NCBI GenBank assembly: GCA_026709935.1
Contig: JAPOSC010000013.1
Span: forward strand, 51,285 to 115,284
Reading direction: 5' to 3'
DNA length: 64,000 nucleotides
DNA from: Thiotrichales bacterium
GTDB taxonomy: Bacteria; Pseudomonadota; Gammaproteobacteria; HK1
Under the pieces are notes generated by a model. The model was not told the DNA's origin. It saw only the letters and a program-made list of their open reading frames with translations, and did not search any database. Within the stretch, counting starts at the first letter, position 1; every line of letters starts with the position of its first letter. Below are positions 34,784 to 43,356 of the stretch, one piece after another. The position numbers and the translations under genes are program-made.

Positions 34784-35815
34784 ATGATCAGGAAATCAGT
34801 CGCAGGGGTGCTCATGGCGGGCCTGCTGTCCGGCCTTGCTCCGGGCATTACGGTGGATGCGTTCGCGAAGGAGATCCGCTGGGGAACATCGCGGGTGGGC
34901 TCCACCGGCAACCGCACGGTCACCAACCTGGTGCAGGTGCTCAACAAGGCGGTGCCGGACTACAGCTTCTCGGTCCAGCCAACGTCGGGCGCGATTTTGA
35001 CCGTCAAGGGCTACGCCATCGGAGAGTTCGAGGGGTACTACGGCTCCGACGTGGGGTTCTACGAGCTGGCCAATGACATCCGGCGGTTCGAGGGCTTCAA
35101 GGAAAAGATGCAGCGTGAGCCGGTGCAGTCGTTCTGGGCTTTCACCATCGAGATGGGCGTCGGCATCCATGCGCGCGACATGGGCAAGATCACGAAGTGG
35201 GGAGACCTGGACGGCATACGTGTGTTCACCGGCCCCCGTCCCTGGGACACTCGCGCCCAGCTTGAGCGCGCCTTCACCGCGCTCGGCATCGAGCACGACT
35301 ACATCGAAGTGGGCATCAAGGAGGCGGGGTCGCTGCTGGAGCAGGGCCGCTTCGCCGCTTTCGGGGTCTACACCAACGCCGAGGCGTCCACCGCCGGGTG
35401 GATCCAGGAGGCATCGCTGCAGACCGACTGGGCGGCGCTGAGCCCGGATGCGGCCGAGCGCGAGAAGCTGACCGCCGCCGGCTTCAAGGTGGTCGAGGTC
35501 GACACCACGGCGTTCGGCAAGAAGGAGACACATGTCGCCAAGGCCGCGATGTTGCCGTTTTACTACGGGCTGCATCTGGGCATGGACGTTCCGGAGGACG
35601 ACATGTACCGGATTCTGATCGCCATCGAGGAGAACCTGGACGAGCTTGCCACCGTCGACAAGGCGTTCAAGCAGATCCAGGCGGACATGCCCCACATGCA
35701 GCGTCGCGGCGTCGAGGCGGCGGTGGACTTGGTGCCGGTGCACCCCGGCCTCGCGCGGTACATGCGCGAACGGGGGGTGTGGGACGCGGCATGGGATTCG
35801 CGGATCGCGCAGTAG
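34784..35815 (+). CDS. TAXI-family TRAP transporter solute receptor
   Basis: A 343-residue periplasmic binding protein. It has a Sec signal peptide ending near D-A-F-A-K, then the TAXI-family fold: G-S-T-G-N-R-T-V near the N-terminus, P-T-S-G-A-I-L-T-V-K-G and a central W-G-D-L-D-G-I-R-V-F segment. ATG 34784 has GGAGAG upstream; the longer open frame before it overlaps the MFS gene and is a shadow. It pairs with the fused TRAP permease 223 bases downstream. The receptor defines substrate choice, which cannot be read here. Confidence 0.88.
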   Translation: MIRKSVAGVLMAGLLSGLAPGITVDAFAKEIRWGTSRVGSTGNRTVTNLVQVLNKAVPDYSFSVQPTSGAILTVKGYAIGEFEGYYGSDVGFYELANDIRRFEGFKEKMQREPVQSFWAFTIEMGVGIHARDMGKITKWGDLDGIRVFTGPRPWDTRAQLERAFTALGIEHDYIEVGIKEAGSLLEQGRFAAFGVYTNAEASTAGWIQEASLQTDWAALSPDAAEREKLTAAGFKVVEVDTTAFGKKETHVAKAAMLPFYYGLHLGMDVPEDDMYRILIAIEENLDELATVDKAFKQIQADMPHMQRRGVEAAVDLVPVHPGLARYMRERGVWDAAWDSRIAQ

Positions 35816-36038
35816 GATCTTCCTGTTGCCGGGCGGCGGGCGTGTCACCATGCCCGCCGCCCGGTCGGGACGGACCCGTGGATCGATGCCGATGACTGTG
35901 TCGCTCGCGCCTGGACGAGGTGGTCTTCGGGCCGGGACGGTCGGGCGTCTCGGGAACGGCTGATTCGGAAGCCAACGGAGTGAGCAGGGGACGGAGAATG
36001 CCGCCGCCGGACGCGGGCACGCCCGGGGGCCGCAGTTG

Positions 36039-37967
36039 ATGAACCCCCCGAGCACTTCCCGTCCCGCACCCCGTCGTCCGGTGGTCGAGGTGCTCTACCT
36101 CGCCACCGCCATCGCGTTTTTCGTCTGGCTGCTGTGGTACTACCTCACGACCGAGGGGGGGCCGACGCTGCTCGCCTTTACCCTGGTTCCCGTCACTTTC
36201 GTACTGTTCACGCTGGACGCGCTGCGCAAGGACGAGCTGTATCCGTCGCTCGGTCCGATCCCCAACTACATCATCGCCGCCGTTTACTGCACGTTCTCGA
36301 TCACGGTGTCGGTGTACATGTTCGTCGAGTTCGAGGCGCTCGGCACCGTGCGCGCCGGCATCTGGGATCCGGCCGACCTCTGGCTCGGCGGTCTCATGGC
36401 CCTGCTGGTGATGGAGTACGCCCGCAAGCGCTACTTCGTGCTGTTCGTGCTGAACATCGTCCTCATCCTCTACGCGGTCTACGGGCGCGCGGTGCCGGGG
36501 CTGTTCAACCACCCCGGGCTTTCGTGGAAGCGGGTGGTGGCCTCCATGAGCGTGGAGGACACCACCGGCATCTTCTCGTCGCTGCCGCAGCTCGCGCTGA
36601 CCCTCATCGGGTCGTTCGTGCTGGTGCTGGCGGTGCTGCGCGCGTTCGGCGTGGTGGACTCGATCCTGCGCGGTGCGTCACGCATCGCGGTGCGCTCGCC
36701 CTACGCCCTGCCGCAGGCGGCGGTGGCGGGCTCCATGGGGGTCGCGGCGGTGAGCGGCAGCGGGGCCGCCAACGCGGTGACCACCGGCTCCGCCACCATC
36801 CCGGCCCTGATCGGGGCGGGGATGAAGCGCGAGGATGCGGCATCGGTGGAGACGGCGGCCTCGCTCGGCGGACAGCTCATGCCGCCGATCATGGGGATCT
36901 CCGCGTTCCTCATGGCGGAGTTCCTGGACCGCAGCTACTTCGATGTCGTCGCGCGCGGCTACGCGCCGGCGGTCGTCTACTTCCTTGCGGTGGCGCTCGG
37001 CGTCTACCTCATGTCGCATCGCCAGCGGGGGCTGGTGAAGGTGGTGACGGTCGAGCCGATGGAGCGGCTGGACTGGGTCCGTATCGGGGCGTTCCTGGGC
37101 GTCGTGTTCGGGCTCATCGCGCTCATGGCGCTGCTGCACCTCGCGCCGATCTTCGCGGCGCTGTACGTGTTTGTCGCCATCGGGGGCGCCCTGCTGCTCA
37201 TGGAGGCGGTCACCGTCTTCCGGGCCCAGGGCGCGGGTGGTGCCCGAACCTTGGGCGGGACCCTGCTGCGCTTCGTCGACATCTTCGCTTCGATGACCGC
37301 GGAACTCACCCTGCTGCTCGCGACCCTGTCGATCCTGACCGGCGCTTTCGTCACCACCGGCGTCCCGCCCAAGGTCGGCTTCATCCTCGTGGAGGCGGCG
37401 TCCGTCAACCTGCTCGTGATGGTGGTCGTGGCGTTCCTGTTCGGCGCGCTGCTCGGCATGGGGTTGCCCCCCGCGCCCACCTACATCCTGACCGCGCTGG
37501 TTATCGCGCCGCAGATGATCAAGGTCGGGATCGACCCGTGGCCGGTGCACTTCTTCGCGTTCTTTCTCGCGGTGTGGGGGGAGCTGACCCCGCCGACCTC
37601 GGTGGTGGCGGCGGTCACCTCGAAGATCGCGCGCGCCTCCTTCATGGGCACCTTGGTGCGTTCGATCGGACTGTGCGGCAGCCTCTTCGTGCTGATGGCG
37701 GCGGTGTTCCTGCGCCCGGAAATCGTGCTGGAACCGGGACTCGCGCAACTCGCCGCCACCGGCCTGGTGCTCGCCGCCACCGTCGGCCTGACCTTCAGCG
37801 TACAGGCGCGGTTCGCCTCGAACCTCGTCGCCGACCTTGTGGCCCGGCTGGTGCTCGCCGGCTTCGCGCTGATCGCGCTCGCCCACCCGGACCCATGGGT
37901 CGCAACCGTCGCGTGCATCCCGGTAGCGCTCTTCGCGGGATACTGGTTCCTGCGCCGGCGGTCGTGA
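36039..37967 (+). CDS. TRAP transporter fused permease (TAXI type)
   Basis: A 642-residue membrane protein in which the small and large TRAP permease subunits are fused, as is usual for TAXI systems. The large-subunit part contains the conserved G-S-G-A-A-N-A-V-T-T-G-S, A-S-L-G-G-Q-L-M-P-P-I-M-G-I-S-A-F and G-M-G-L-P-P-A-P-T-Y-I-L motifs, with P-P-T-S-V-V-A-A near the end. It imports a small organic solute with a sodium or proton gradient together with the receptor at 34784. ATG 36039 is used; a TTG lies one codon upstream. Confidence 0.9.
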   Translation: MNPPSTSRPAPRRPVVEVLYLATAIAFFVWLLWYYLTTEGGPTLLAFTLVPVTFVLFTLDALRKDELYPSLGPIPNYIIAAVYCTFSITVSVYMFVEFEALGTVRAGIWDPADLWLGGLMALLVMEYARKRYFVLFVLNIVLILYAVYGRAVPGLFNHPGLSWKRVVASMSVEDTTGIFSSLPQLALTLIGSFVLVLAVLRAFGVVDSILRGASRIAVRSPYALPQAAVAGSMGVAAVSGSGAANAVTTGSATIPALIGAGMKREDAASVETAASLGGQLMPPIMGISAFLMAEFLDRSYFDVVARGYAPAVVYFLAVALGVYLMSHRQRGLVKVVTVEPMERLDWVRIGAFLGVVFGLIALMALLHLAPIFAALYVFVAIGGALLLMEAVTVFRAQGAGGARTLGGTLLRFVDIFASMTAELTLLLATLSILTGAFVTTGVPPKVGFILVEAASVNLLVMVVVAFLFGALLGMGLPPAPTYILTALVIAPQMIKVGIDPWPVHFFAFFLAVWGELTPPTSVVAAVTSKIARASFMGTLVRSIGLCGSLFVLMAAVFLRPEIVLEPGLAQLAATGLVLAATVGLTFSVQARFASNLVADLVARLVLAGFALIALAHPDPWVATVACIPVALFAGYWFLRRRS

Positions 37968-38039
37968 GTCTCCTCTACTACGAATCTGTCTTTCTCGGGG
38001 CGATCTGTCTGCCCCGAGGGACGGACGATTGCCTCTGAT

Positions 38040-39281
38040 TCAGGGTCGGTTCAGTCTCGGGAGACTCCGGCTGAAGGTGCGCCGGCCGCGCTTGAAGCCG
38101 TGGAGTGGCAGGGCGATGGTCGCCACTGCCTGGGCGGGAGAGCGGGCGTTCCAGACCACCAGGTCCGCGGGGCGGCCCACTTCGATGCCGTAGTCGTCGT
38201 GTCGCAGGAGTCGCGCCGAGCGGCGCGTGAGCATCTCGAAGCACTCGGTCAGCTCGTCCTCGTTGCCGCGCTGCACGACATTGGCGTAGAGGTTGGCGAT
38301 CCGGAGGAGGGAGCCGTCGCCGAACGGCGTGAAGGGGTTGAGCACGTTGTTGGTCGAGAGTGAGCAGTTCGCGCCGCACTCGATGAGCGCGTTGGCGTCG
38401 GCGACGCCGCGGACCACCGCGTGGTCCTGGTGGCGGCCGGTGACGAAGAGGTCGGTTGCCGGCAGCACCGTCACCGCGACTCCCGCCGAGGCGAGCCGCT
38501 CGCCAAGCGCCCGCAACCGTGCGGGAGGCAGCAACGAGTACTTCGTGCCGTGTCCGATCGCCACCCGTCCTCCGTAGCCGTGGCGATCGGTGAGGTCGCA
38601 GACGAGGTCGATGTCCATGTCGTCGGCGGTGGGGCCGACATCGAGGTGGATGTCGATGTCGCGGTCGTAGGCGATCGCAAGCTCGAAGATGCGCCGGATC
38701 TGTCCTGCGTGGTCCGGATCGTAGGCCGGCGCCCCGCCGACCACCGCCGCGCCGCGCTCCAGCGCTGCGACCACGTTCCGGTCGGTCTCCGGCGCGTTGG
38801 TCCAGCCTTCCTGCGCGAAGACGCAGAGTTCCAGGTCGACGGCCCACGCGTAGTCGGCCGCGAGCTGCTGCAGGGCCTCGAATCCTCGCAGCCCGACGTT
38901 GGGGTCGACTTCCACATGGGTGCGCATGTGGGTAACGCCGTTGAGGATGCTCTGCTCCAGAGTCTCGGCGGCTCGCGCGTGGACATCCTCCACCGTGAAT
39001 TCCGGCTTGACCGCGGACACGCGTTCCATGTGGTCCCGGGCGCGGGCCGCGGCCGGCGCGCATCGATCGATGATGCGTGACTTGTCGAGGTGGATATGGG
39101 TCTCGACGAGGCCGGCGGAGACCAGGCGGCCGTTCAGGTCGAGGGTGTCGGCGCCGCCGGCCGCGCCGATCTCGGGTTCGATGGCGGCGATCCGGCCGCC
39201 GGCAATCCCGATGTCCATCGGTGGCGCATCCGCCTCGGCACCGGCGATCCGGGCTCCGCGAAGGACGAGCTCCAGGGTCAT
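38040..39281 (-). CDS. Cytosine deaminase-like amidohydrolase
   Basis: A 413-residue amidohydrolase of the cytosine-deaminase subgroup. It shows V-E-T-H-I-H-L-D-K-S with the metal-binding H-x-H, D-I-H-L-D-V with a third His, G-H-G-T-K-Y-S with a fourth, and S-T-N-N-V at the position of the catalytic Asp (usually S-D-N), which is a deviation. The end G-R-P-A-D-L-V-V-W-N is typical. It converges on the TRAP permease, so its substrate may be what that system imports, but this is inference. Start ATG 39281. Confidence 0.8.
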   Translation of the reverse strand: MTLELVLRGARIAGAEADAPPMDIGIAGGRIAAIEPEIGAAGGADTLDLNGRLVSAGLVETHIHLDKSRIIDRCAPAAARARDHMERVSAVKPEFTVEDVHARAAETLEQSILNGVTHMRTHVEVDPNVGLRGFEALQQLAADYAWAVDLELCVFAQEGWTNAPETDRNVVAALERGAAVVGGAPAYDPDHAGQIRRIFELAIAYDRDIDIHLDVGPTADDMDIDLVCDLTDRHGYGGRVAIGHGTKYSLLPPARLRALGERLASAGVAVTVLPATDLFVTGRHQDHAVVRGVADANALIECGANCSLSTNNVLNPFTPFGDGSLLRIANLYANVVQRGNEDELTECFEMLTRRSARLLRHDDYGIEVGRPADLVVWNARSPAQAVATIALPLHGFKRGRRTFSRSLPRLNRP

Positions 39282-39416
39282 GGGCCGCTTTCGTCGGTCG
39301 GGGATCCGCCGCCACATGCGTCCGGAAGCGGGCCGATTCGAGTCGGAGTCGTCATGTGTGTTCGCCCGCGGCGGGCCGGCCCCGATCCTGTCGGATCATT
39401 CGATGGTTCCCGTGCG

Positions 39417-40454
39417 TCATGTGCGCCCGCCCGCGGGCCGGACCCGTTCGCGCCGGCGCTTGCGCAGGGCGGCCATCGCCTGGGGGGTGCCGTCGTGGTC
39501 GGTGCCGAGCCACCGATCCCACGGCATGAAGGGATTGCCGTAGTTGCAGTCGTAGTAGCGGTGGTGGAGCTGATGGTGGAAGGAGCCGAGCATGAGAATC
39601 GGCCGGCCCCTGAACGTGAGCGACTCGAATCCTGTGTGCGAGGCCGCTGCCCCGAGGGTGTTCCACTGCATGTGGAAGAGGATGTGGATCGGGTGCGACG
39701 CAAGCGCCACATGGATCAGAACGCTGCTCAGATAGATCAGATGCTCGATAGGGTGCATCGATAGCCCCGACCACGGCCCGATGTTGTCGTTTCGGTGGTG
39801 CAGGGCGTGCGCAATGCGATAGAGCGGTCGCCAGTGCAGGAGGCGATGCACGAAATAGAAGTGCAGCGAGGTCCAGAACGGAATCACGATCAGCGTGAGG
39901 ACGAACCAGACCGGGTGCTCGTCCACGCGGAGGTAGAACGGCAGCAGGTCGTTGGCGTACGCCCACATGAAGCCTGCCTCGTACGCCGTCCACACCGTGA
40001 CTCCGCTCGCACACGTCCAGAGCATGTTGTCCCACACCTGTTTGCGCGCGAAGAAACGGCGGTCGTTCGTGCTCTGGCCTCGTGCGTCGTACTTGCGCTC
40101 GGCGCCCTGGCGCTTCAGAACGTAGAACCAAAGATGCAGTCCGCCGGCCACCAGCAGCATCAGGGCCAGGTTGCGGGCGTACATCTGGAGAATCCAGGCG
40201 GCCTCGAACTCCGCGCAACGTTCCAGGGCGGGCTGAAGCCATAACCATGAGATTGTGGCCAGTATTCCGAACGGCGCGACGATCGACCCGAGAAAGGTCA
40301 GGGAAACGAGATACCGCAGGGCCGCCAACGGCCGCGGAGGCCACATGAAGACCGGAACCGGTACGAGGGGGAGGGGCGGATGCCACGCCCAGGCCCCCGC
40401 TCTCGTCGACGCTGCGGGTCGCGGGCTGGCGGCTTCGGAACGTCCGTCGGTCAT
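39417..40454 (-). CDS. Sterol desaturase/fatty acid hydroxylase family protein
   Basis: A 345-residue integral membrane protein with the di-iron His clusters of the fatty acid hydroxylase superfamily: H-R-L-L-H, H-A-L-H-H and H-H-Q-L-H-H, plus H-P-I-E-H between them. Four or so membrane helices lie before and around the clusters. Such enzymes hydroxylate or desaturate lipids at the membrane. ATG 40454 is supported by AGGAGGT upstream; the longer frame to 40577 has no family match. No lipid-pathway gene is adjacent. Confidence 0.85.
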   Translation of the reverse strand: MTDGRSEAASPRPAASTRAGAWAWHPPLPLVPVPVFMWPPRPLAALRYLVSLTFLGSIVAPFGILATISWLWLQPALERCAEFEAAWILQMYARNLALMLLVAGGLHLWFYVLKRQGAERKYDARGQSTNDRRFFARKQVWDNMLWTCASGVTVWTAYEAGFMWAYANDLLPFYLRVDEHPVWFVLTLIVIPFWTSLHFYFVHRLLHWRPLYRIAHALHHRNDNIGPWSGLSMHPIEHLIYLSSVLIHVALASHPIHILFHMQWNTLGAAASHTGFESLTFRGRPILMLGSFHHQLHHRYYDCNYGNPFMPWDRWLGTDHDGTPQAMAALRKRRRERVRPAGGRT

Positions 40455-40771
40455 GGTCGCCCACCTCCTGACCTCGACAGGCCGCTGCATGCCACGACCT
40501 TGCGGGATCGAACGAGCCCGGCTCCAGAACACCGCAGCGCGGCATTGGGAAAGGTCTGGACAAGTCGATTCTGCCATATCTACTCGCAGCGTGAAGGTCC
40601 CTTCGGACCCACGTTATCTGTGCGATGATTGTTTCAGGGATGGCGACATCGAAACCGCCGAGTTCTGTGTCGTCGAGCAGCAGTCTGCGAGGGGCGTTCC
40701 TCAGAACGACTCAAGTGTCGATGGCGATGCGCATGTCATGCCTGCACCTGCGATATCATGCATACGTGAGT
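40455..40771. other. Intergenic stretch, no gene recognised
   Basis: It holds the ribosome site and presumably the promoter for the hydroxylase gene and the trailing sequence of the methylase remnant. From about 40560 the base composition becomes visibly less G+C-rich. No repeat or RNA gene is seen. Confidence 0.5.
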
Positions 40772-41360
40772 TCAGCGTTCATATCCGGCCTCACGAGCCG
40801 CCAGGCGCGTGGCGGTGGCCCGTCGTTGTTCGGTGTGACGTGCAATGCTTTTGTCGCCTTCGATGATTTCGCGTGCCTCCTGATAGATCTGTCGCGTGTC
40901 GTGCAATGTCCATTCCTGGTGACAGTCTTCGGCAATCGTGCGTAGCCCGTCGTGGTGCATTCTCTGAATGAATTGTTCGACAATCGTGTTTTCGCGGTCT
41001 TTTGGTGCGGGAGTGTCCGGCAAGGCCGCAATGAGTACTGTTTTCAGTAGTTGGGCGGGGTGGGTCTTCCCATGTCCGGCCCGGTCGATTGCTTCGTCGC
41101 CGTCCAGTACGAAGTCTTCGCGGGTGAGTGTCTGTTCGAGGAGCCACTCATTATGGCGTCGCATGACAATCAGACTCTCATTGATCGCCGTATTCTGGCT
41201 CAGATTCACATTCTCCGGACAGTGACATGTCAGCAGTGTGTTGATATGGAACCGCTTGGCGAGGACCCTGCGTTTGTGCTCCGCCGAAGGAGCTGTAAAC
41301 GCAATTGTGAGTGGGGTCAGTGCATCGCAGGGAACAGCGTTGCGATCTGTCGCCGAGGCG
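40772..41360 (-). pseudogene. Remnant of an N-6 DNA methyltransferase
   Basis: The frame is open from next to the PIN gene's stop and reads D-A-L-T-P-L-T-I-A-F-T-A-P-S, L-A-K-R-F-H-I-N-T-L-L-T-C-H, then N-L-S-Q-N-T-A-I-N-E-S-L-I-V-M-R-R, a pattern I associate with the C-terminal half of HsdM-like N-6 adenine methylases. The later part is charged and unassigned. No N-P-P-Y catalytic motif or start codon with a good ribosome site lies within this stretch, and the 5' part is missing. Codon use is less G+C-rich than in neighbours, suggesting acquired DNA that decayed. The family call is from recollection of the motif and needs a profile search. Confidence 0.45.
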
Positions 41361-41363
41361 AGC

Positions 41364-41783
41364 TTACAGCATCACGTTGTCCAGAGGCTGGATGAAATGA
41401 ATTCCGGGCACCCGCTTTCGGCTCAGCCGATCATCGTTGGTGATGAACAGGTCCACTTCGGCCGTCGAAGCACACGCGAGCTGGATCGCGTCTGGTGCCC
41501 GAATCGAACGATCCCGGCGAATCTCGGCGAATCGGGGGGCGGCCCGGACATCGAAGGGCACTACGGTAGCGCCAGCCATGATCGCGCTTTCGTAGCGTTG
41601 TCGCAGTGCCTGATCGCCAATCTCCATCGGCTTTACGAGCACCTCGCCAAGAGTAAGCGCAGACGTCAGCAGCTCGTCTTCCCGTTCCATCATGCGCTGG
41701 CGGAGCGCCGCAACCTGCTGCCCGCGCCTGCGGCCCTCCACCAGATACACAAAGAGGTTGGTGTCCCAAAAGACGCGGCTCAT
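41364..41783 (-). CDS. PIN-domain toxin (VapC-like)
   Basis: A 139-residue PIN-domain protein starting M-S-R-V-F-W-D-T-N, with the first catalytic Asp at residue 7, a Glu in L-T-L-G-E-V-L, R-A-P-D-A-I-Q-L-A with the third acid and I-T-N-D-D-R-L with the fourth. All expected acids are present, in contrast to the broken VapC at 3013. It is probably an RNase toxin of a type II module. Its ATG shares one base with the stop of the upstream gene. Confidence 0.8.
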   Translation of the reverse strand: MSRVFWDTNLFVYLVEGRRRGQQVAALRQRMMEREDELLTSALTLGEVLVKPMEIGDQALRQRYESAIMAGATVVPFDVRAAPRFAEIRRDRSIRAPDAIQLACASTAEVDLFITNDDRLSRKRVPGIHFIQPLDNVML

Positions 41784-42268
41784 CACCAATCCTCACGGAG
41801 CCGGCGGACGTAGGCATCCGCCTCTTCGTCTGCCCAGAGCTCCTGGCCCAGACCGAACAGGGAGAGGATGGGGTCCGTTGCCGGATCCGCGCCATTGGGT
41901 ATGTATTCGTTACGGTACCAGTCAATGAGCTCACTGTATTCGGACGGGATCTCGTCATCGCTCGGGACCTCCTTGCCCGTCATGCGGCCTGGGTCACAGG
42001 GATCGCCCGGTCTGAAAAGGCGCCGGCGTCCCTTCGCCGTCTCGACCAGCATTCGGTAACGACCGGAATTGGGGGGCCGATTGGCGACGCAGTGCTGGTA
42101 AGCGTGCACCTGCACTCCGGGACGCAACGCGTCGGTGCCTGTGACCCTTTCGACCTTGGCGCGTTGAACGATCTCTCCGACCGAAAAATCCCGCTCTGCC
42201 GGAAATTGTCTGTGGAGCAGTGCGGTCGCAATCCACACCTCGTCCGCGACGCGAACCTGGCTGGTCAT
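41783..42268 (-). CDS. Hypothetical protein upstream of PIN toxin (candidate antitoxin)
   Basis: A 161-residue protein, no family recognised. It is hydrophilic, starts M-T-S-Q-V-R-V-A-D-E-V-W-I-A-T-A-L-L-H and ends in an acidic tail rich in Glu/Asp (W-A-D-E-E-A-D-A-Y). Its TGA overlaps the PIN toxin ATG by one base (TGATG), a typical toxin-antitoxin arrangement, so an antitoxin role is inferred from position. It is longer than most VapB proteins and shows no obvious ribbon-helix-helix start. Confidence 0.55.
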   Translation of the reverse strand: MTSQVRVADEVWIATALLHRQFPAERDFSVGEIVQRAKVERVTGTDALRPGVQVHAYQHCVANRPPNSGRYRMLVETAKGRRRLFRPGDPCDPGRMTGKEVPSDDEIPSEYSELIDWYRNEYIPNGADPATDPILSLFGLGQELWADEEADAYVRRLREDW

Positions 42269-42569
42269 GGTAATTTGTCCTGGTTATGTTGTAAAACCAA
42301 CGGTGCCAATGTTTTGGCTCAAGTGTCAAGCGGCAGGACGCAGAGATCGAAGGCGGTCCAGCCCTTCGGGCACCGAAACGCCAGCGGATTCGAATCGTTC
42401 TCCGCGGTCGGAGCGTGTTGTCGATAAGAGAATTGTCGGGCGGTTGAAAGAATTCCCGATAGCTTGCGGAAATCGGATGTAGTTAGACTTCGAAGACGGT
42501 GGGGACTGGACGTGCGTGGCCGTACCCGGCGCAGGTCCATGTTCCCGGGATCGAGGGAGGACGGACAGA
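42269..42569. other. Divergent intergenic region
   Basis: These 301 bases separate the minus-strand toxin-antitoxin pair from the plus-strand GPP34 gene and should hold both promoters. AT-rich patches near 42270-42310 and 42425-42480 are candidates, but no clear -35/-10 pair stands out. GGGAGGA before 42570 serves GPP34. Confidence 0.5.
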
Positions 42570-43223
42570 ATGAAGCTGCGATTCGCCGAGGAAATCACGC
42601 TCCTCATGCTCAACGACGAGAACGGGGAGTTCGTGCGCGTGCCACACTGGTCGATGCAGTGTGCGTACGCGGCTGCGGTATTGATGGATCTTGCGCTGGA
42701 GTATCGGATCGACACCGACCTGAAACGGCTCGTCCTGCTCGACCCGACGCCGGTCGGGGATGAGCTGCTCGATCCCGTGCTTGCGCAGATCGCGGAGTCG
42801 ACGCAGACGCACGATACTCGCTACTGGATCGATGAACTGGCCGAACGCGCCGAGGATCTCCGGGAGCAGTGCCTCTCTCGACTCGTCGAGCACGGTGTCC
42901 TGAAGCGTGAGGCGGATCGGTTTCTGTGGGTGTTCCAGTCGCGACGCTACCCCATCGTCGACGGCGAGCCCGAACGCGAGGTGAAGCTGCGGATCATGGA
43001 GGTGCTGTTCGGCAACGACATTCCGGACCCCCGCGACGTCGTTCTTCTCTGCCTCGTGGATTCGTGCGGCATCCTCCGGGAATTGCTCACCGACCGGGAG
43101 CTGGAACGGGTCTCCGAGCGCATCGAGCAGGTACGCAAACTCGACCTGATCGGCCAGGCGATGTCGAAGGCGGTCTGGGACATCCAGTCCTCGATCACCT
43201 ACGCCCTGCATCCGAGCTTCTGA
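42570..43223 (+). CDS. GPP34 (GOLPH3-like) family protein
   Basis: A 217-residue protein matching the GPP34 family, best known from the eukaryotic Golgi PI4P-binding protein GOLPH3. It shows L-R-F-A-E-E-I-T-L-L-M-L-N-D-E, A-A-V-L-M-D-L-A-L-E-Y-R-I-D, and the later R-R-Y-P and V-V-L-L-C-L-V-D-S-C-G segments. Bacterial members are most common in actinobacteria and some proteobacteria; their function is not established. ATG 42570 is supported by GGGAGGA. The gene stands alone and is followed two bases later by repeat R1. Confidence 0.75.
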   Translation: MKLRFAEEITLLMLNDENGEFVRVPHWSMQCAYAAAVLMDLALEYRIDTDLKRLVLLDPTPVGDELLDPVLAQIAESTQTHDTRYWIDELAERAEDLREQCLSRLVEHGVLKREADRFLWVFQSRRYPIVDGEPEREVKLRIMEVLFGNDIPDPRDVVLLCLVDSCGILRELLTDRELERVSERIEQVRKLDLIGQAMSKAVWDIQSSITYALHPSF

Positions 43224-43225
43224 CT

Positions 43226-43336
43226 CGCATTTCTCACTGGTCCTCGAACCGGAGCCGTCCAGGTCCGAGCGGCTCTCCGGTCCTGGCCGGGAACTGGTGA
43301 GAAATGTGCGTCAAGGCGCGTGTGAAGGAGGCGCGG
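43226..43336 (+). repeat. Intergenic mosaic repeat family R1, copy C (modules permuted)
   Basis: The order is module 2 then module 1: CGCATTTCTCACTGG ... GGCTCTCCGGTCCTGG, then GAACTGGTGAGAAATG and TCAAGGCG ... GTGTGAAGGAG. This is a circular permutation of copies A and B, so the repeat may exist as a tandem-capable unit. It begins right after the GPP34 stop codon. Confidence 0.75.
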
Positions 43337-43356
43337 GGGGGACGCCCGCTGCTGTC

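Noticed and set aside
40600..40745. Minus-strand frame M-R-I-A-I-D-T, TGA, V-V-L-R-N as a third selenoprotein or PIN gene
   Set aside because: The TGA falls where PIN proteins have Asn, not Cys, and the downstream frame shows no continuing PIN motifs, so it is not a Sec candidate.
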